Assembly (NCBI GenBank): GCA_002298995.1
Contig: DBMO01000037.1
Span: forward strand, 1 to 64,000
DNA from: Desulfarculales bacterium UBA696
GTDB taxonomy: Bacteria; Desulfobacterota; Syntrophobacteria; Syntrophobacterales; Syntrophobacteraceae
Length of the DNA stretch: 64,000 bases
Reading direction: 5' to 3'
The notes under the pieces are model-generated. The model saw nothing but the letters and a program-made list of their open reading frames with translations, had not been told where the DNA came from and did no database searches. Below are positions 37,249 through 45,507 of this stretch, in pieces (the stretch's first letter is position 1; every line of letters starts with the position of its first letter). The position numbers and the translations under genes were made by a program.

Positions 37249-37915
37249 TTTCGATTACCTTTCCGAATGCAAGAAATGCGGTATGTCCCTTGCCGGAACG
37301 AGAGAAGCTTTGGGGCTTGCGGCCGCCAAACCCGCAATACCCTCTTTTCTCGCACCGCTTATGAAGGACTATAAAGAACCGCCCCCGCAGTCTGCCCCCG
37401 ATACGGCGCAAACCAATCTGCCTTCGTTTGATTTTTCCGATGAATTCGACACTCATCCAACCGGGGAAGAACCTGCACAGGCCGGAAATGAGGCCGGCGA
37501 TTCCGGGTTGCTTGAAATTTCCGATGAAGAACTCGATTTTCTGATCGAATCAGACGTGGATGATAAAGGGCAGCCTCAGGCCGAGGATAAGGCAGCCCAG
37601 CCCGTTAGGGACGCCATGGCCGAAACCGTTGCGGATCCCGCGAAAGCAGCCGGAATTGACACAGACGAGCTTGTCCTGGACTTCGATGATATTTCTCTGC
37701 CGGACTTTTCAGATATCGACGAGCCGCCCAAAGAGAAAATAGCCGCGGCAGCAGAAGCCCTCAAGGTCCCAGAGCCTGCCACCGCGGAAGATGAATCCCT
37801 TCAGATCGAGCTTTCGGAACAGGATTTAGAGATGCTCCTAACTGAACTCGAGCATCCGGTTTCCTCCAAGAAGACCGACCCCAAAAACGGAAGCGGATCT
37901 AACAATCCGAATTGA
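37220..37915 (+). CDS. Zinc-ribbon protein with acidic low-complexity body (unknown)
   Basis: A 231-aa protein not recognised. It opens with a zinc ribbon MKCTKCGFVSF then CKKCGM, after which most of the chain is Pro, Ala, Asp and Glu rich with three repeated acidic blocks of the type EISDEELDFLIESD, LVLDFDDISLPDFSDID and IELSEQDLEMLLTELE. It has no membrane segment. It may be a scaffold or regulatory adaptor. It overlaps rsmE by 29 nt (37220-37248). Confidence 0.6.
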   Translation: MKCTKCGFVSFDYLSECKKCGMSLAGTREALGLAAAKPAIPSFLAPLMKDYKEPPPQSAPDTAQTNLPSFDFSDEFDTHPTGEEPAQAGNEAGDSGLLEISDEELDFLIESDVDDKGQPQAEDKAAQPVRDAMAETVADPAKAAGIDTDELVLDFDDISLPDFSDIDEPPKEKIAAAAEALKVPEPATAEDESLQIELSEQDLEMLLTELEHPVSSKKTDPKNGSGSNNPN

Positions 37916-38142
37916 GGGCGAGGGGAGAGTTCACCTCGTAGGGAGCGAAAGAATTCACCGCAAAGGTATCGGAAGCCGCGGAGATGGCGCTCTGAAAATG
38001 TCCTTTGGAGCAGGGGAATTTCCAGGAATTCCATTGCCCGAGAACTCCTTTGCTGATCGTGGAAGAAAGTCCCATTTACTACCCGGCATATCGTGGGTCC
38101 ACTCTAATTGCGCCCGCAGTCTTGCAATGCGGAATAAATCGG

Positions 38143-38172
38143 TTGACAATACACCCACCCTTACACTACTAT
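38143..38172 (+). promoter_or_regulatory. Promoter of tRNA-Phe
   Basis: TTGACA (38143-38148) and TACTAT (38167-38172) lie 18 bp apart, with the -10 ending 11 bp before the mature 5' end of the tRNA. Confidence 0.65.
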
Positions 38173-38183
38173 CACCGGCTTGT

Positions 38184-38259
38184 GGCGAGGTAGCTCAGTC
38201 GGTAGAGCAGTGGACTGAAAATCCTCGTGTCCTCAGTTCGATTCTGAGCCTCGCCACCA
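38184..38259 (+). tRNA. tRNA-Phe (GAA), CCA encoded
   Basis: Full cloverleaf: acceptor GGCGAGG/CCTCGCC, D arm GCTC..GAGC, anticodon loop CTGAAAA with anticodon GAA, T arm CTCAG-TTCGATT-CTGAG, discriminator A and encoded CCA. The anticodon stem GTGGA/TCCTC has a U28-U42 mismatch, otherwise complete. It is the probable integration site of the element that begins right after it. Confidence 0.96.
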
Positions 38260-38265
38260 GAAAAT

Positions 38266-38299
38266 AAAAGGGTTACGGTTAATTAGCCGTAGCCCTTTT
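38266..38299 (+). terminator. Intrinsic terminator after tRNA-Phe
   Basis: Stem GGGTTACGG (38270-38278) with CCGTAGCCC (38287-38295), one G-U pair, followed by TTTT. It overlaps the last codons of the integrase gene on the other strand. Confidence 0.7.
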
Positions 38300-39424
38300 G
38301 CCTTTCTCGGTGGGAAACTCGGTGACTGTGCCCGTTTTTGTGCCCATTTGGGTTTTGAGGTATTCTCGGTGGGTCTGTGCTGCAAGCCGTAAATCCTTAT
38401 CATTTACAATATTATAGCGGTCGAATACGGAACGGGTCTTATGTCCTGAAATCGTCATTGCCACTCGTTCAGGTATGCCTGCGCGGACCATGTTTCTTAC
38501 GGCTGTTCTTCTAAAATCGTGAAATTTTTTTGGCCCGATCTTGGCTGCGGTGCATGCGGCCATCCATGCCTTTCGAAATCCTGCAATTTTTTCGACGCCC
38601 TTCTTAGTTCCTCTCAAGAAAACATAGGGTAGGGCGGTCCCGAGTTTTTTTCGTCTTTCCCAGAGTGCTTCGAATTCTTGGATCAACTCTTCATCGAGGT
38701 AAACCGTTCTGCCTTCATCATTTTTGGTGTCTCCTGGATCTAATCGTACGATTCCATTTTTTCGGTCCACCTGTGCCCATTCCAGGCACAAAATTTCTGA
38801 AATACGCCATCCTGTAACATACCCGAAGGTGGCGACAGGTTTAAGGTGTTCCGGGAGCTTATCCCTCAACGTAGCGAAATCGGAATGCTCGAAAAAGCCT
38901 TTTCGAATGTTGTTCTCCTTCAGCATGGGGATATGAGGTACGCGGTCAACCTTTGGCGGGGTGCATTGGGCACCGAGATTCAGCATCCGTTTCAATGCTG
39001 ATAATTCCCGGTTAATCGTTGCTTTTGCCGCCACATCCTCCAGCCTTTTCTCGACATACTCTCGAATCTTGCTGGTGGTTATGTCGATCACCCTCATCCC
39101 GCCAAAAAAACCCTTAAGATGGTTGTTGCTGGCTTCTGCCCGCTTCAGGCTCTTCTTTTCATTGATCCGATAGTCTGAAAGGAAGTCTTTGGAAAGGTCA
39201 TCGAACTTTATCCGAGGGAGTTGGATATTTGGGGTCTTTCCTTGGGTAACTTCGGCAATGCGCTTTGCAAGTTCGGTTTGGGCGGTTTCGAAATCTCCGG
39301 TTCTCGCACTCTCCCGGTAGGGTTTCCCAGCCTTGTAATACTTAATCCAATAAACCGCGCCGCGAAGATAGATGGATCCGGGCAGGTCGCCTTTTGCTTT
39401 GGTCTTTCTCGAAATCTCTTTCAC
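38279..39424 (-). CDS. Tyrosine-type site-specific integrase
   Basis: A 381-aa phage-type integrase. The N-terminal part is an AP2-like/SAM-like DNA-binding region; the catalytic residues Arg in TGWRISEIL, His-x-x-Arg in HDFRRTAVRN, His in ISGHKTRS and the nucleophile Tyr in FDRYNI are all present. It reads towards tRNA-Phe, whose 3' end is just 20 bp beyond its stop. The start codon is GTG 39424, which overlaps the TGA of the upstream RHH gene (GTGA), so int is translationally coupled to its regulator. Confidence 0.93.
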   Translation of the reverse strand: MKEISRKTKAKGDLPGSIYLRGAVYWIKYYKAGKPYRESARTGDFETAQTELAKRIAEVTQGKTPNIQLPRIKFDDLSKDFLSDYRINEKKSLKRAEASNNHLKGFFGGMRVIDITTSKIREYVEKRLEDVAAKATINRELSALKRMLNLGAQCTPPKVDRVPHIPMLKENNIRKGFFEHSDFATLRDKLPEHLKPVATFGYVTGWRISEILCLEWAQVDRKNGIVRLDPGDTKNDEGRTVYLDEELIQEFEALWERRKKLGTALPYVFLRGTKKGVEKIAGFRKAWMAACTAAKIGPKKFHDFRRTAVRNMVRAGIPERVAMTISGHKTRSVFDRYNIVNDKDLRLAAQTHREYLKTQMGTKTGTVTEFPTEKGKRATAN

Positions 39425-39588
39425 AGTTGCCCCTCCTTCCTCTGACCAGCTTCCATTTCACGCCTCAGCAGGTCTACCACTAACGAGTTGATTGAAACCT
39501 GGCGCTTTTGCCTGATTGTTTCAAGCGCTGCTTTCTCCCTGATCCAGTCCGCAATGTCATCGGGTACTCGGAATGTTATCGCCTTCAT
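39421..39588 (-). CDS. Ribbon-helix-helix (CopG/Arc-type) regulator, 55 aa
   Basis: A small gene found by reading the gap upstream of the integrase. It encodes 55 residues starting MKAITFRVPDDIADWIREKA, the beta strand plus two helices of RHH DNA-binding proteins. Its TGA overlaps the integrase GTG by 4 nt. The predicted promoter upstream contains a palindrome between -35 and -10, suggesting it represses its own operon and so controls integrase supply. Confidence 0.75.
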   Translation of the reverse strand: MKAITFRVPDDIADWIREKAALETIRQKRQVSINSLVVDLLRREMEAGQRKEGQL

Positions 39589-39619
39589 TTTAGCCCTCCA
39601 TTTTGTTGAGTGTGGTTAC

Positions 39620-39647
39620 ACTATAGCCATGGCTACAGTGATGTCAA
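39620..39647 (-). promoter_or_regulatory. Promoter with embedded palindromic operator for the RHH-int operon
   Basis: On the minus strand TTGACA (39642-39647) and TATAGT (39620-39625) are 16 bp apart. The spacer contains the perfect palindrome TAGCCATGGCTA (39624-39635), extending with one mismatched pair to 39620-39639. The position is typical of an autorepressor site. Confidence 0.7.
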
Positions 39648-39810
39648 GCTAAAACAAGGGCAAAATGATAATGCCTCAGGATCTCCGGGCAAAGGGCACA
39701 AAAGACACAGTATAAAAAGGGAGATAATTGGTGGCGAGAACCTAATAAAACCTGACATCCCATCTGCCGTGAAGCTGCGCATGTTCTAACAAACTGAAGA
39801 AACGTGAGAT

Positions 39811-40050
39811 TCAGACGTACCTAGCCTTGTTATCCTCAATGAATCGCTCCAGGTCGGGAACATGAAAGAACATCTTTCGCCCACCGGGGAATCTTACAAA
39901 CGGGATACTACCCGCCCAGACTCTTTCCCGGAGTGCCCAATCGGTTAAACCAAGGTATCGAGCCGCATCTTTTAGGCACAAAAGTTGAGGCACTATTGGA
40001 TTACTAATCCTCTGCGCCTCTTTTTTCTTTGTGTTATCAGCTACTTTCAC
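39811..40050 (-). CDS. Excisionase-family helix-turn-helix protein
   Basis: A 79-aa winged-helix protein of the MerR/AlpA-like excisionase type: LLCLKDAARYLGLTDWALRE then GSIPFVRFPGGRKMFF and a final helix DLERFIED. Such proteins bend att DNA with the integrase or switch on int. It starts with GTG 40050 overlapping the stop of a small upstream frame. The 39648-39810 gap to the int operon holds a tggtggcga sequence (39732-39740), the reverse complement of the tRNA CCA end, of unclear meaning. Confidence 0.75.
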   Translation of the reverse strand: MKVADNTKKKEAQRISNPIVPQLLCLKDAARYLGLTDWALRERVWAGSIPFVRFPGGRKMFFHVPDLERFIEDNKARYV

Positions 40051-40232
40051 CCGCTGTGCCCATCCCTGTGCCCGCGAAATTGCTGTATTCGGAGATCTAT
40101 TACGGCTGATATCGGCATCTGCTTCCCTATGCGTTGGCTACCCGTGTTCGCGCATTGCCTCGGTGAGTAGGCCTGAATCTCAGGTTTTCTAAGGTTTTCA
40201 GGCCTCTTGGTCCCAATCGTGATAATTGGCAT
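40047..40232 (-). CDS. Possible small protein between primase and excisionase genes
   Basis: A 61-codon frame starting at ATG 40232 with AAGGAAGG just upstream, overlapping the primase 3' end by 35 nt and the GTG of the excisionase gene by 4 nt (GTGA). The overlap architecture is the same as for RHH-int. The product (starting MPIITIGTKRPENLRKPE) is basic and unlike anything I recognise. It may only serve to couple translation. Confidence 0.35.
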   Translation of the reverse strand: MPIITIGTKRPENLRKPEIQAYSPRQCANTGSQRIGKQMPISAVIDLRIQQFRGHRDGHSG

Positions 40233-42177
40233 CCTTCCTTCTCGTTTGATGGTCCTGAGCATATCCCCATCCGCTTACCTCGATTATTTTTGTGCCCCGC
40301 CGCCGGATGATAAAATCTTTCTCCCAATTCGTCGGGTCCCGGTGGCCCTTATAGGCTTTGGCCTTGACGATCTTCGCCGTCCGATACCCGGTTTCCTTAT
40401 TTCTCGAAATAGCAAGGATAAGCTGTGGCTTTTCGAGTGTTGCTTCGCCGCCCCTGCCAACATCCGTTCCGGTCCTCTTTTGAAGGGTGATAATGGCAAT
40501 TCCGTTGTTTAGAGAATTGTGGATATCGGTAATCTGGCCGCCTATCTTCTGATACTCACCATCGAATACCTCGATATAATCCACGAAGTTGATGCCGTCG
40601 GGGTCCACCATGTCGTGGAAATCCCGGTTCATGTTGTAGGAAGCAACGTAGCGCACGAATTCTTCAGGCGGATAATCTTTGCCAAAAGCCTCCAGGCGTT
40701 TTTTGACTCGCTTTCCATGCATCTCGGATGAGAAGTATCGGAGGCCGATGCCTCCAGCGTCGGTTATGTTCTTTACTCTGAGAAGTTCCTTGTCTTGAAG
40801 AAACCGGATGTTGCGCCACATGGCATCGTAAATCAGGGTGGTTTTTCCACTGTCTGTTTCTCCGGAGAAAAGAACTATATCTTTACTATTCATTTCTATT
40901 ATCTCATCCAGACCCAGAGGGAGAGTGATTGGAAATGGTGTTGTATTCTGCCCAAGTATCTGCATTTCCTCAAGGTTCAGCACTCTAACTCGGAATCCGC
41001 CCTTAATTGTGGATAATCGTTCTATTATTCCCTGCGAAGCAAGCCTGGATAAGCATTCTGATCGGTTCTGTTTCTCCGCCCTTGTCTTTAGGTTTAGTTC
41101 TCTATCAAGGTCCAAAGTGGTGAAGTTACCGGGAGATTCTTCGACCCACCGCTTGATTGCACCCCATAGGTTGCGCTGCTGAGAACTGTCGGGTAGCGTC
41201 GGGTTATATGCCCTTTTTGTCGGGTTACTGTCGGGTTCTTGTCGGGTTGTGTAGGGACTGTCGGGTTCGTCGGGTATGTCGGGTATGTAAGGCTTGTCGG
41301 GTTCAGACCCGGAAGGATATCTCCACGCCTGCTCGACCTTCCGCAGTGCATCTTTCTCGGGAAATGGAGGCTTACAGATGTCCGCCAAATTCAGGATAAG
41401 GGCTTCGGCTTCCATTCGATCCAAATTTTTTTCTCGAAGTCGGCAGGCATACCGGAATAGATACTGGTCCCGCTCACCTTCTGGCAGTCCAGCAAACACC
41501 TTTCCTACATCCAGTGCGGATTCGTTGCCATTATGATACGACTGTGCGGTCTGGATAACCTCGATTAGCCATTCCGGGAACGGTGCGAGCTGTACCTCAT
41601 CCGGCCTGCTGGATGCTTCCCATTCGTATGTACGCCCGCTGATGTGTTTCGATGGAGGAACTACGATAAGCCCGCCATCGCTACGGGTATCTAGGCACGG
41701 TGCAAACTTTACCCGGTTTCCAATCCTGCCGCCTGTGGGCTGAAACAAATATTGTGCGCCCCCGCCGCCCGTAATCTGTTGGATTGTGTCAGGGAGTTGT
41801 CCATATTGTTTTATGAGGTGGAAGAGGGTATCCGGTCCATCAGGTTGATCTACGTCCAGGGCTTCGAAAGAATCCTTGCCAGTTGCGATTCCTACGTTTG
41901 AATCCGGCCACCGTCGCCACCATTTTCTGATTTGGTCCGGGTTGGTGCTGGCGCTAAGGCAGCCATGCTCCATATCCACTTTGCTCCATCTTGGATGCTT
42001 GCCGGGGTTGTCACATTCCCCCTTCTTCCCGCATGTGCAGACCCCATTCTGAATCGAATGCAAAGGCAGAACCGGCCAGCCCTTTTTCTCGGCGTACCAG
42101 AGCGCGGCTTTTTCGAGTAGATTGCCTTTAATGGTCGGCTCTGTATAAGGCCCTTCAATCCGCACCGTCTTTTTCAT
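40198..42177 (-). CDS. Prim-Pol domain primase fused to RepA/DnaB-like ATPase
   Basis: A 659-aa replication protein of the element. Residues about 10-210 are a bifunctional primase/polymerase domain with WPVLPLHSI, the zinc-type CTCGKKGECDNPGKHPRW loop, ALDVDQPDG acidic motif and GGGGAQYLFQ. The middle is a helical region and a Pro/Asp-rich linker encoded by iteron-like repeats. Residues about 430-600 are an ATPase with P-loop GETDSGKTT. ATG 42177 is preferred to an upstream ATG at 42267 that would overlap the whole XRE 3' end. It implies the element can replicate autonomously when excised. Confidence 0.85.
   Translation of the reverse strand: MKKTVRIEGPYTEPTIKGNLLEKAALWYAEKKGWPVLPLHSIQNGVCTCGKKGECDNPGKHPRWSKVDMEHGCLSASTNPDQIRKWWRRWPDSNVGIATGKDSFEALDVDQPDGPDTLFHLIKQYGQLPDTIQQITGGGGAQYLFQPTGGRIGNRVKFAPCLDTRSDGGLIVVPPSKHISGRTYEWEASSRPDEVQLAPFPEWLIEVIQTAQSYHNGNESALDVGKVFAGLPEGERDQYLFRYACRLREKNLDRMEAEALILNLADICKPPFPEKDALRKVEQAWRYPSGSEPDKPYIPDIPDEPDSPYTTRQEPDSNPTKRAYNPTLPDSSQQRNLWGAIKRWVEESPGNFTTLDLDRELNLKTRAEKQNRSECLSRLASQGIIERLSTIKGGFRVRVLNLEEMQILGQNTTPFPITLPLGLDEIIEMNSKDIVLFSGETDSGKTTLIYDAMWRNIRFLQDKELLRVKNITDAGGIGLRYFSSEMHGKRVKKRLEAFGKDYPPEEFVRYVASYNMNRDFHDMVDPDGINFVDYIEVFDGEYQKIGGQITDIHNSLNNGIAIITLQKRTGTDVGRGGEATLEKPQLILAISRNKETGYRTAKIVKAKAYKGHRDPTNWEKDFIIRRRGTKIIEVSGWGYAQDHQTRRKDANYHDWDQEA
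41188..41302. repeat. Nine GTCGGGT iteron-like repeats, helically phased
   Basis: GTCGGGT occurs at 41188, 41198, 41219, 41230, 41241, 41260, 41269, 41278 and 41296, spaced 9-11 or 18-21 bp, close to one or two DNA turns. The copies fall in all three reading frames of the primase gene (read as PD, TRQ and NPT contexts), so they are not a protein repeat. They may be binding sites for the element replication protein, that is, an origin. Confidence 0.7.
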
Positions 42178-42379
42178 CCTTTTCACCCTCGAAGCATTCA
42201 TGCGGTTGAAGTCCGAGAACACGCCCGATTGCGAGAACCCTTTCATCTTGCGGCCGTATGCGCTCAATGCCGTTCACGATCCTTGAAAGAGTGCTCGGAT
42301 GCAAACCGGCCTTTAGAGCAATCTGGTACGCCTTTAGTTCACTGAGTTTTACTTCAACCCTGAGTTTTGCACTGACCAT
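42155..42379 (-). CDS. XRE-type helix-turn-helix regulator
   Basis: A 74-aa Cro/CI-like protein: LKAYQIALKAGLHPSTLSRI then NGIERIRPQDERVLAIGRVLG is a lambda-repressor HTH followed by the usual helix. It has a good ribosome site (GGAGGTAACAATA before ATG 42379). It is the first gene of the replication operon and overlaps the primase start by 23 nt, so it may control replication or excision of the element. Confidence 0.8.
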   Translation of the reverse strand: MVSAKLRVEVKLSELKAYQIALKAGLHPSTLSRIVNGIERIRPQDERVLAIGRVLGLQPHECFEGEKDEKDGAD

Positions 42380-42507
42380 TATTGTTACCTCCTAAAATCA
42401 TGTTGTTGAGGAATCATTTTAGAGAGCCTTAAGATATCGTCAATATTAATAAAAATGGAAATCCGGATTATCTGAAATCATCCGGATTCTTTTTGGCTCC
42501 AGACAAC

Positions 42508-42539
42508 AAAAAGGCCACCGTGAATTGTCACGATGGCCT
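42508..42539 (-). terminator. Intrinsic terminator after the 429-aa gene
   Basis: On the minus strand GGCCATCGTGA pairs with TCACGGTGGCC (one G-U type mismatch) and is followed by TTTTTG. It lies 26 bp after the stop of the gene at 42565. Nearby aATCCGGATT copies (about 42451 and 42478) form another inverted pair in the 42380-42564 gap, possibly an XRE operator. Confidence 0.75.
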
Positions 42540-42564
42540 GATGAAATAATCCGCTTTTCCGGAT

Positions 42565-43854
42565 TTAGCTGCTTTTTCGTCTGCCTCTCTTCACCGGAAT
42601 TTTCCCCTGCAACCGCTTCATAATAGTGGATACGGCAGGGATTTTGTCCGGATCAAAACATCTGGTAACCTCGTCTGAAAATGCCACGTCCTCAAGCTTT
42701 GCTTCTGGATTTTGAGATAAGAATCTTATTGCCGCTCTAACAACCGGGTCTTCCTGGAAGGTAATCCCTATTTTGTTTACTTTACCTGATGATTCTTGTT
42801 CTTCTAGGCTATCGATGTTTGGCGCTCCTTGAAGAAAAACCCGGTCTATTTCTTCTTTCCGGTAATAGCATTCAAGAAACCTGGTGGTAAGTTCTTCCTG
42901 TTGCTCAGCCGATAGATTCAATCCAGACCATGCCACTGCCGGGTCCAATTTCGGCTCTAATTCTTTTATCTCTTGCTCTAATTTCACTAATTCGGCTTCA
43001 CGTCGAGTTCTCCGTTCCTCAATGCCCTCGTAAACTTTTGATAGACCCATCCGGCTGTGGCGCTCAGCATCTTCGGCGTCTTCCTTGAGGATTTCATTGT
43101 CTGGTTGAGACAACCAGTTCCGCAGCCACTCACGTTGATATCTCTTGTATCCGAGTTTATCCCGAGTCAGCGTATGGTCGTGGAAATAAAAAAAACGCTG
43201 CATTCCAGGTGGTTCGCAAGGGTCAGGGTAGAGTGTTCTGAAATTTTCGTAGGGGACAACATTTCCATTTTTAACTGACACGTAAAGGTCAGGCCGGGTC
43301 CTGCTGTATGGTGATTCTAAAATGTCGATTCCCTTGATCCATGCATGCACGATCACACCATGTTTTCGCGCGCCCGATTTGCCTTGATTTTCGTGCTGGA
43401 AGCCAGTGGATTTGTTCAAACCCTCTCCAATCGCCTCACCAAAATAATGATCCTCGACTCTTTCAATTGATTTAACGAACTCCTCAGTGCTGTCCAGGCT
43501 TTCGGGAAACCAGAAGGATGGCAACGGCAGTTTTCGAGCTCTGAGAAAGGTTTGAAACTCGTCCCGGTCAATCTCCAGTAAATAATAGGAGTTTGAAACG
43601 AAATCGATCTTGGAGAATTCAGATTCCATTGTATCGCCACCGCTGTACACCCTAAGACCTTCCAGTCTTATCCAGAGCAGTAGTAATTCCATTTGTGGTG
43701 TTTGGATGAACAGTTCAAGCGGCTTTATGTCAACGTCATTTGTGAAGGCAAGATTCCGTAAATCCCTGGTCAGGCAGGTGGTCGCGTCTGAGAAGAAGTA
43801 TGGATCAATTCTTAAACCTTCATGGAGTTCCGATATGGAAAGGCGTTGTCGCAC
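42565..43854 (-). CDS. Unknown 429-aa element-borne protein
   Basis: Not recognised. It begins with GTG 43854 preceded by GGAGG. The N-terminal half is mixed alpha/beta with many aromatic residues; residues around 270-320 form a charged helix (RRTRREAELVKLEQEIKELE pattern) likely to be a coiled coil, and the C terminus ends in a basic RGRRKSS tail preceded by a winged-helix-like stretch (PAVSTIMKRLQGKI). DNA binding is possible. No nuclease or ATPase motif is seen. It has its own terminator, so it may be an independent cargo gene. Confidence 0.6.
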   Translation of the reverse strand: MRQRLSISELHEGLRIDPYFFSDATTCLTRDLRNLAFTNDVDIKPLELFIQTPQMELLLLWIRLEGLRVYSGGDTMESEFSKIDFVSNSYYLLEIDRDEFQTFLRARKLPLPSFWFPESLDSTEEFVKSIERVEDHYFGEAIGEGLNKSTGFQHENQGKSGARKHGVIVHAWIKGIDILESPYSRTRPDLYVSVKNGNVVPYENFRTLYPDPCEPPGMQRFFYFHDHTLTRDKLGYKRYQREWLRNWLSQPDNEILKEDAEDAERHSRMGLSKVYEGIEERRTRREAELVKLEQEIKELEPKLDPAVAWSGLNLSAEQQEELTTRFLECYYRKEEIDRVFLQGAPNIDSLEEQESSGKVNKIGITFQEDPVVRAAIRFLSQNPEAKLEDVAFSDEVTRCFDPDKIPAVSTIMKRLQGKIPVKRGRRKSS

Positions 43855-44154
43855 TGTCCGCCTCCGTAGCGGGCCGGTAAATCTGAGGGGCAGGGTATCC
43901 GGAAAATACCTCTTCGCCTGGCCGGGCTAGCCCTCAAGCTAGTTGAATGCAGGCACAGAAACACGTTATGAGCAGAAGTCTTTTTTTACCTCATCTTTTT
44001 GGCTCTGCGAACCGAATTAAACTCTTGAGGATAAGCTAAATTCCTGAATGTTTTCCTTGACTTTCGAAGTTCAAGCTTTAAAATACTCACTGAGTTCACT
44101 ACCTATCGGTTTTGAACCAATCGAGGTTTCGGCCTGCTGAACCAGCGTAGCGAA
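43855..44154. other. Intergenic region, no gene seen
   Basis: 300 bp between the 429-aa gene and the DUF3800/BECR pair. It holds an imperfect palindrome cttgactttcgaagttcaag (about 44061-44080, two mismatched pairs) and a T-run near 44165 that could end the minus-strand cassette. No coding region or RNA gene is evident. Confidence 0.4.
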
Positions 44155-44634
44155 TCAGCGGCCTTTTTTTAATGCCGCAAGACATTCCTCCCTTGACCAT
44201 TTCGGTGAACGCCTTATTTTCTCAATGCTTTTGTCGGCTTGATAGCAGGTGACGAACTTCCCTTTGAAATTTCCATCTGCCCCAATCCTAAGCTCAATAA
44301 TCACAACGAAGTTTTCATAGGTTAGACTGACTCTTCGTTCGGGGGCATACTTCCCTGTGTGCTTGTCCCATCCCTGATACATAATAGCTTTTGGAGATTC
44401 CAGTGTAGCCTTGATCCAGTCTATACGCTTTGCGCGAACAGACGAAAAGTTCTCTTTTCGGCCAACTCCCTTCCCACTGCTTTCGTAAAATGCATGGCCG
44501 AACCTCTGTTTATCGAAATATATTCGAATTCCATCAAAGGTGAAAATCACGCCACGGCAGTAAACGCATTCATAGTGGGTCCTGTAGTCTGCCTCGCTTT
44601 GGTATTCCCGAAGGGGAGGCAGTTGCATTACCAT
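44155..44634 (-). CDS. BECR-fold (PBECR-like) putative ribonuclease
   Basis: A 159-aa protein. The pattern of an N-terminal zinc-like pair CVYCRG, HAFYESSG helix, RIDWIKATLESP, RRVSLTYENFVVIIELR and GKFVTCYQADKSIEKI, with spaced His, Arg, Thr and Tyr, follows the phage-associated Barnase/EndoU/ColicinE5-RelE nuclease fold. This match is by eye. It could be a toxin or antiphage effector. Its ATG overlaps the 3' end of the DUF3800 gene by 7 nt, so the two are translated together. Confidence 0.5.
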   Translation of the reverse strand: MVMQLPPLREYQSEADYRTHYECVYCRGVIFTFDGIRIYFDKQRFGHAFYESSGKGVGRKENFSSVRAKRIDWIKATLESPKAIMYQGWDKHTGKYAPERRVSLTYENFVVIIELRIGADGNFKGKFVTCYQADKSIEKIRRSPKWSREECLAALKKGR

Positions 44635-45329
44635 CCTCCCCGAAGGCGAATTTGGAAAATATTAAATTTGCGCTCGTCACGAATCGTTGGCCCTAGCACC
44701 TCCAGATGGAGGTCCCCTTCAAGTCTCTTCAAAATGGCTTCTTTTGCTGAGCCTTCTTTCAAAGTATCATTCATGCGACTGCTTGCCGCTCCGAGCAGTA
44801 GGTCGCAAAGTTGGATGAGCACAACTTCCCTGGAAGGAAGTGACTGAACGGACATGATCTTGGAGGATAGATTGGCGTTTTGCAAGCACCTTTGCAGTAC
44901 CTGAAGCCTTTTAGGGTCTCGGTTAGTTTTGGCATCACAAAAAATACGGTACTCATTGAAGTCGAGAATCCAGTGGTGAAGCATTTGATAATAGAACTTG
45001 TAGAATCCCAACTCCTTATCGTTGCCATGCAATTCCATGTTAACTGCTGCATTATCTACGGCAATGCAACGAAAGCGCATATCCTGTTTATAAGATATAA
45101 ACAGGTCAACGATATCCACATAGAACTGTAGACGTGATGGGGAAATTTTGGACCATTTTATTTCTCCCCACGTCTGGTGTTTTGCCCGCAATCGACCGAT
45201 CTGTTCCTTCGCCTCGCAGCGCAGTGAAGAAGGAAGCCATAAACTGCCTATCATCAAAAAGCGAGCCGACGGCTTCTTTGAGGTGAAGAGGTCTTGCTTG
45301 GCTTCATCGCAATATACCTCAAATTGCAT
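44628..45329 (-). CDS. DUF3800-domain protein (RNase H-like)
   Basis: A 233-aa protein. It starts with FEVYCDEAKQD, the first acidic strand of DUF3800, followed by FLMIGSLWLP, a long helix, a middle strand FRIFCDAKTN-type (here YRIFCDAKTNRDP) and the late QLCDLLLGAASS acidic helix, giving the set of Asp/Glu residues of an RNase H-like nuclease. It is preceded by AGGAGG. DUF3800 genes are frequent in phages and defence regions. It is paired with the BECR-like gene. Confidence 0.75.
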   Translation of the reverse strand: MQFEVYCDEAKQDLFTSKKPSARFLMIGSLWLPSSLRCEAKEQIGRLRAKHQTWGEIKWSKISPSRLQFYVDIVDLFISYKQDMRFRCIAVDNAAVNMELHGNDKELGFYKFYYQMLHHWILDFNEYRIFCDAKTNRDPKRLQVLQRCLQNANLSSKIMSVQSLPSREVVLIQLCDLLLGAASSRMNDTLKEGSAKEAILKRLEGDLHLEVLGPTIRDERKFNIFQIRLRGGW

Positions 45330-45507
45330 TAATTTGCCTCCTGCGCTAATTATGTCTGAATACAGAACCGTGCTTTTTTCCTCTTAGGGCGATCTTGAAT
45401 CCCAAGAACCTGCTGATTTCGGCGTTTGCGTTATGGAGTGACAAAGGCTGCTTAAGTATTCATTTCATGGTAACTCCATTGCTAATTAAGCTTTGCTGTT
45501 CAATTCC

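Noticed and set aside
39732..39740. tggtggcga, reverse complement of the tRNA CCA end, as a possible att core
   Set aside because: Only 9 bp and in inverted orientation to the tRNA; expected by chance in 8 kb.
41188..41302. Reading the GTCGGGT repeats as a CRISPR or protein repeat
   Set aside because: Units are 7 bp with 2-14 bp gaps and no spacers of CRISPR size, and they fall in different codon frames.
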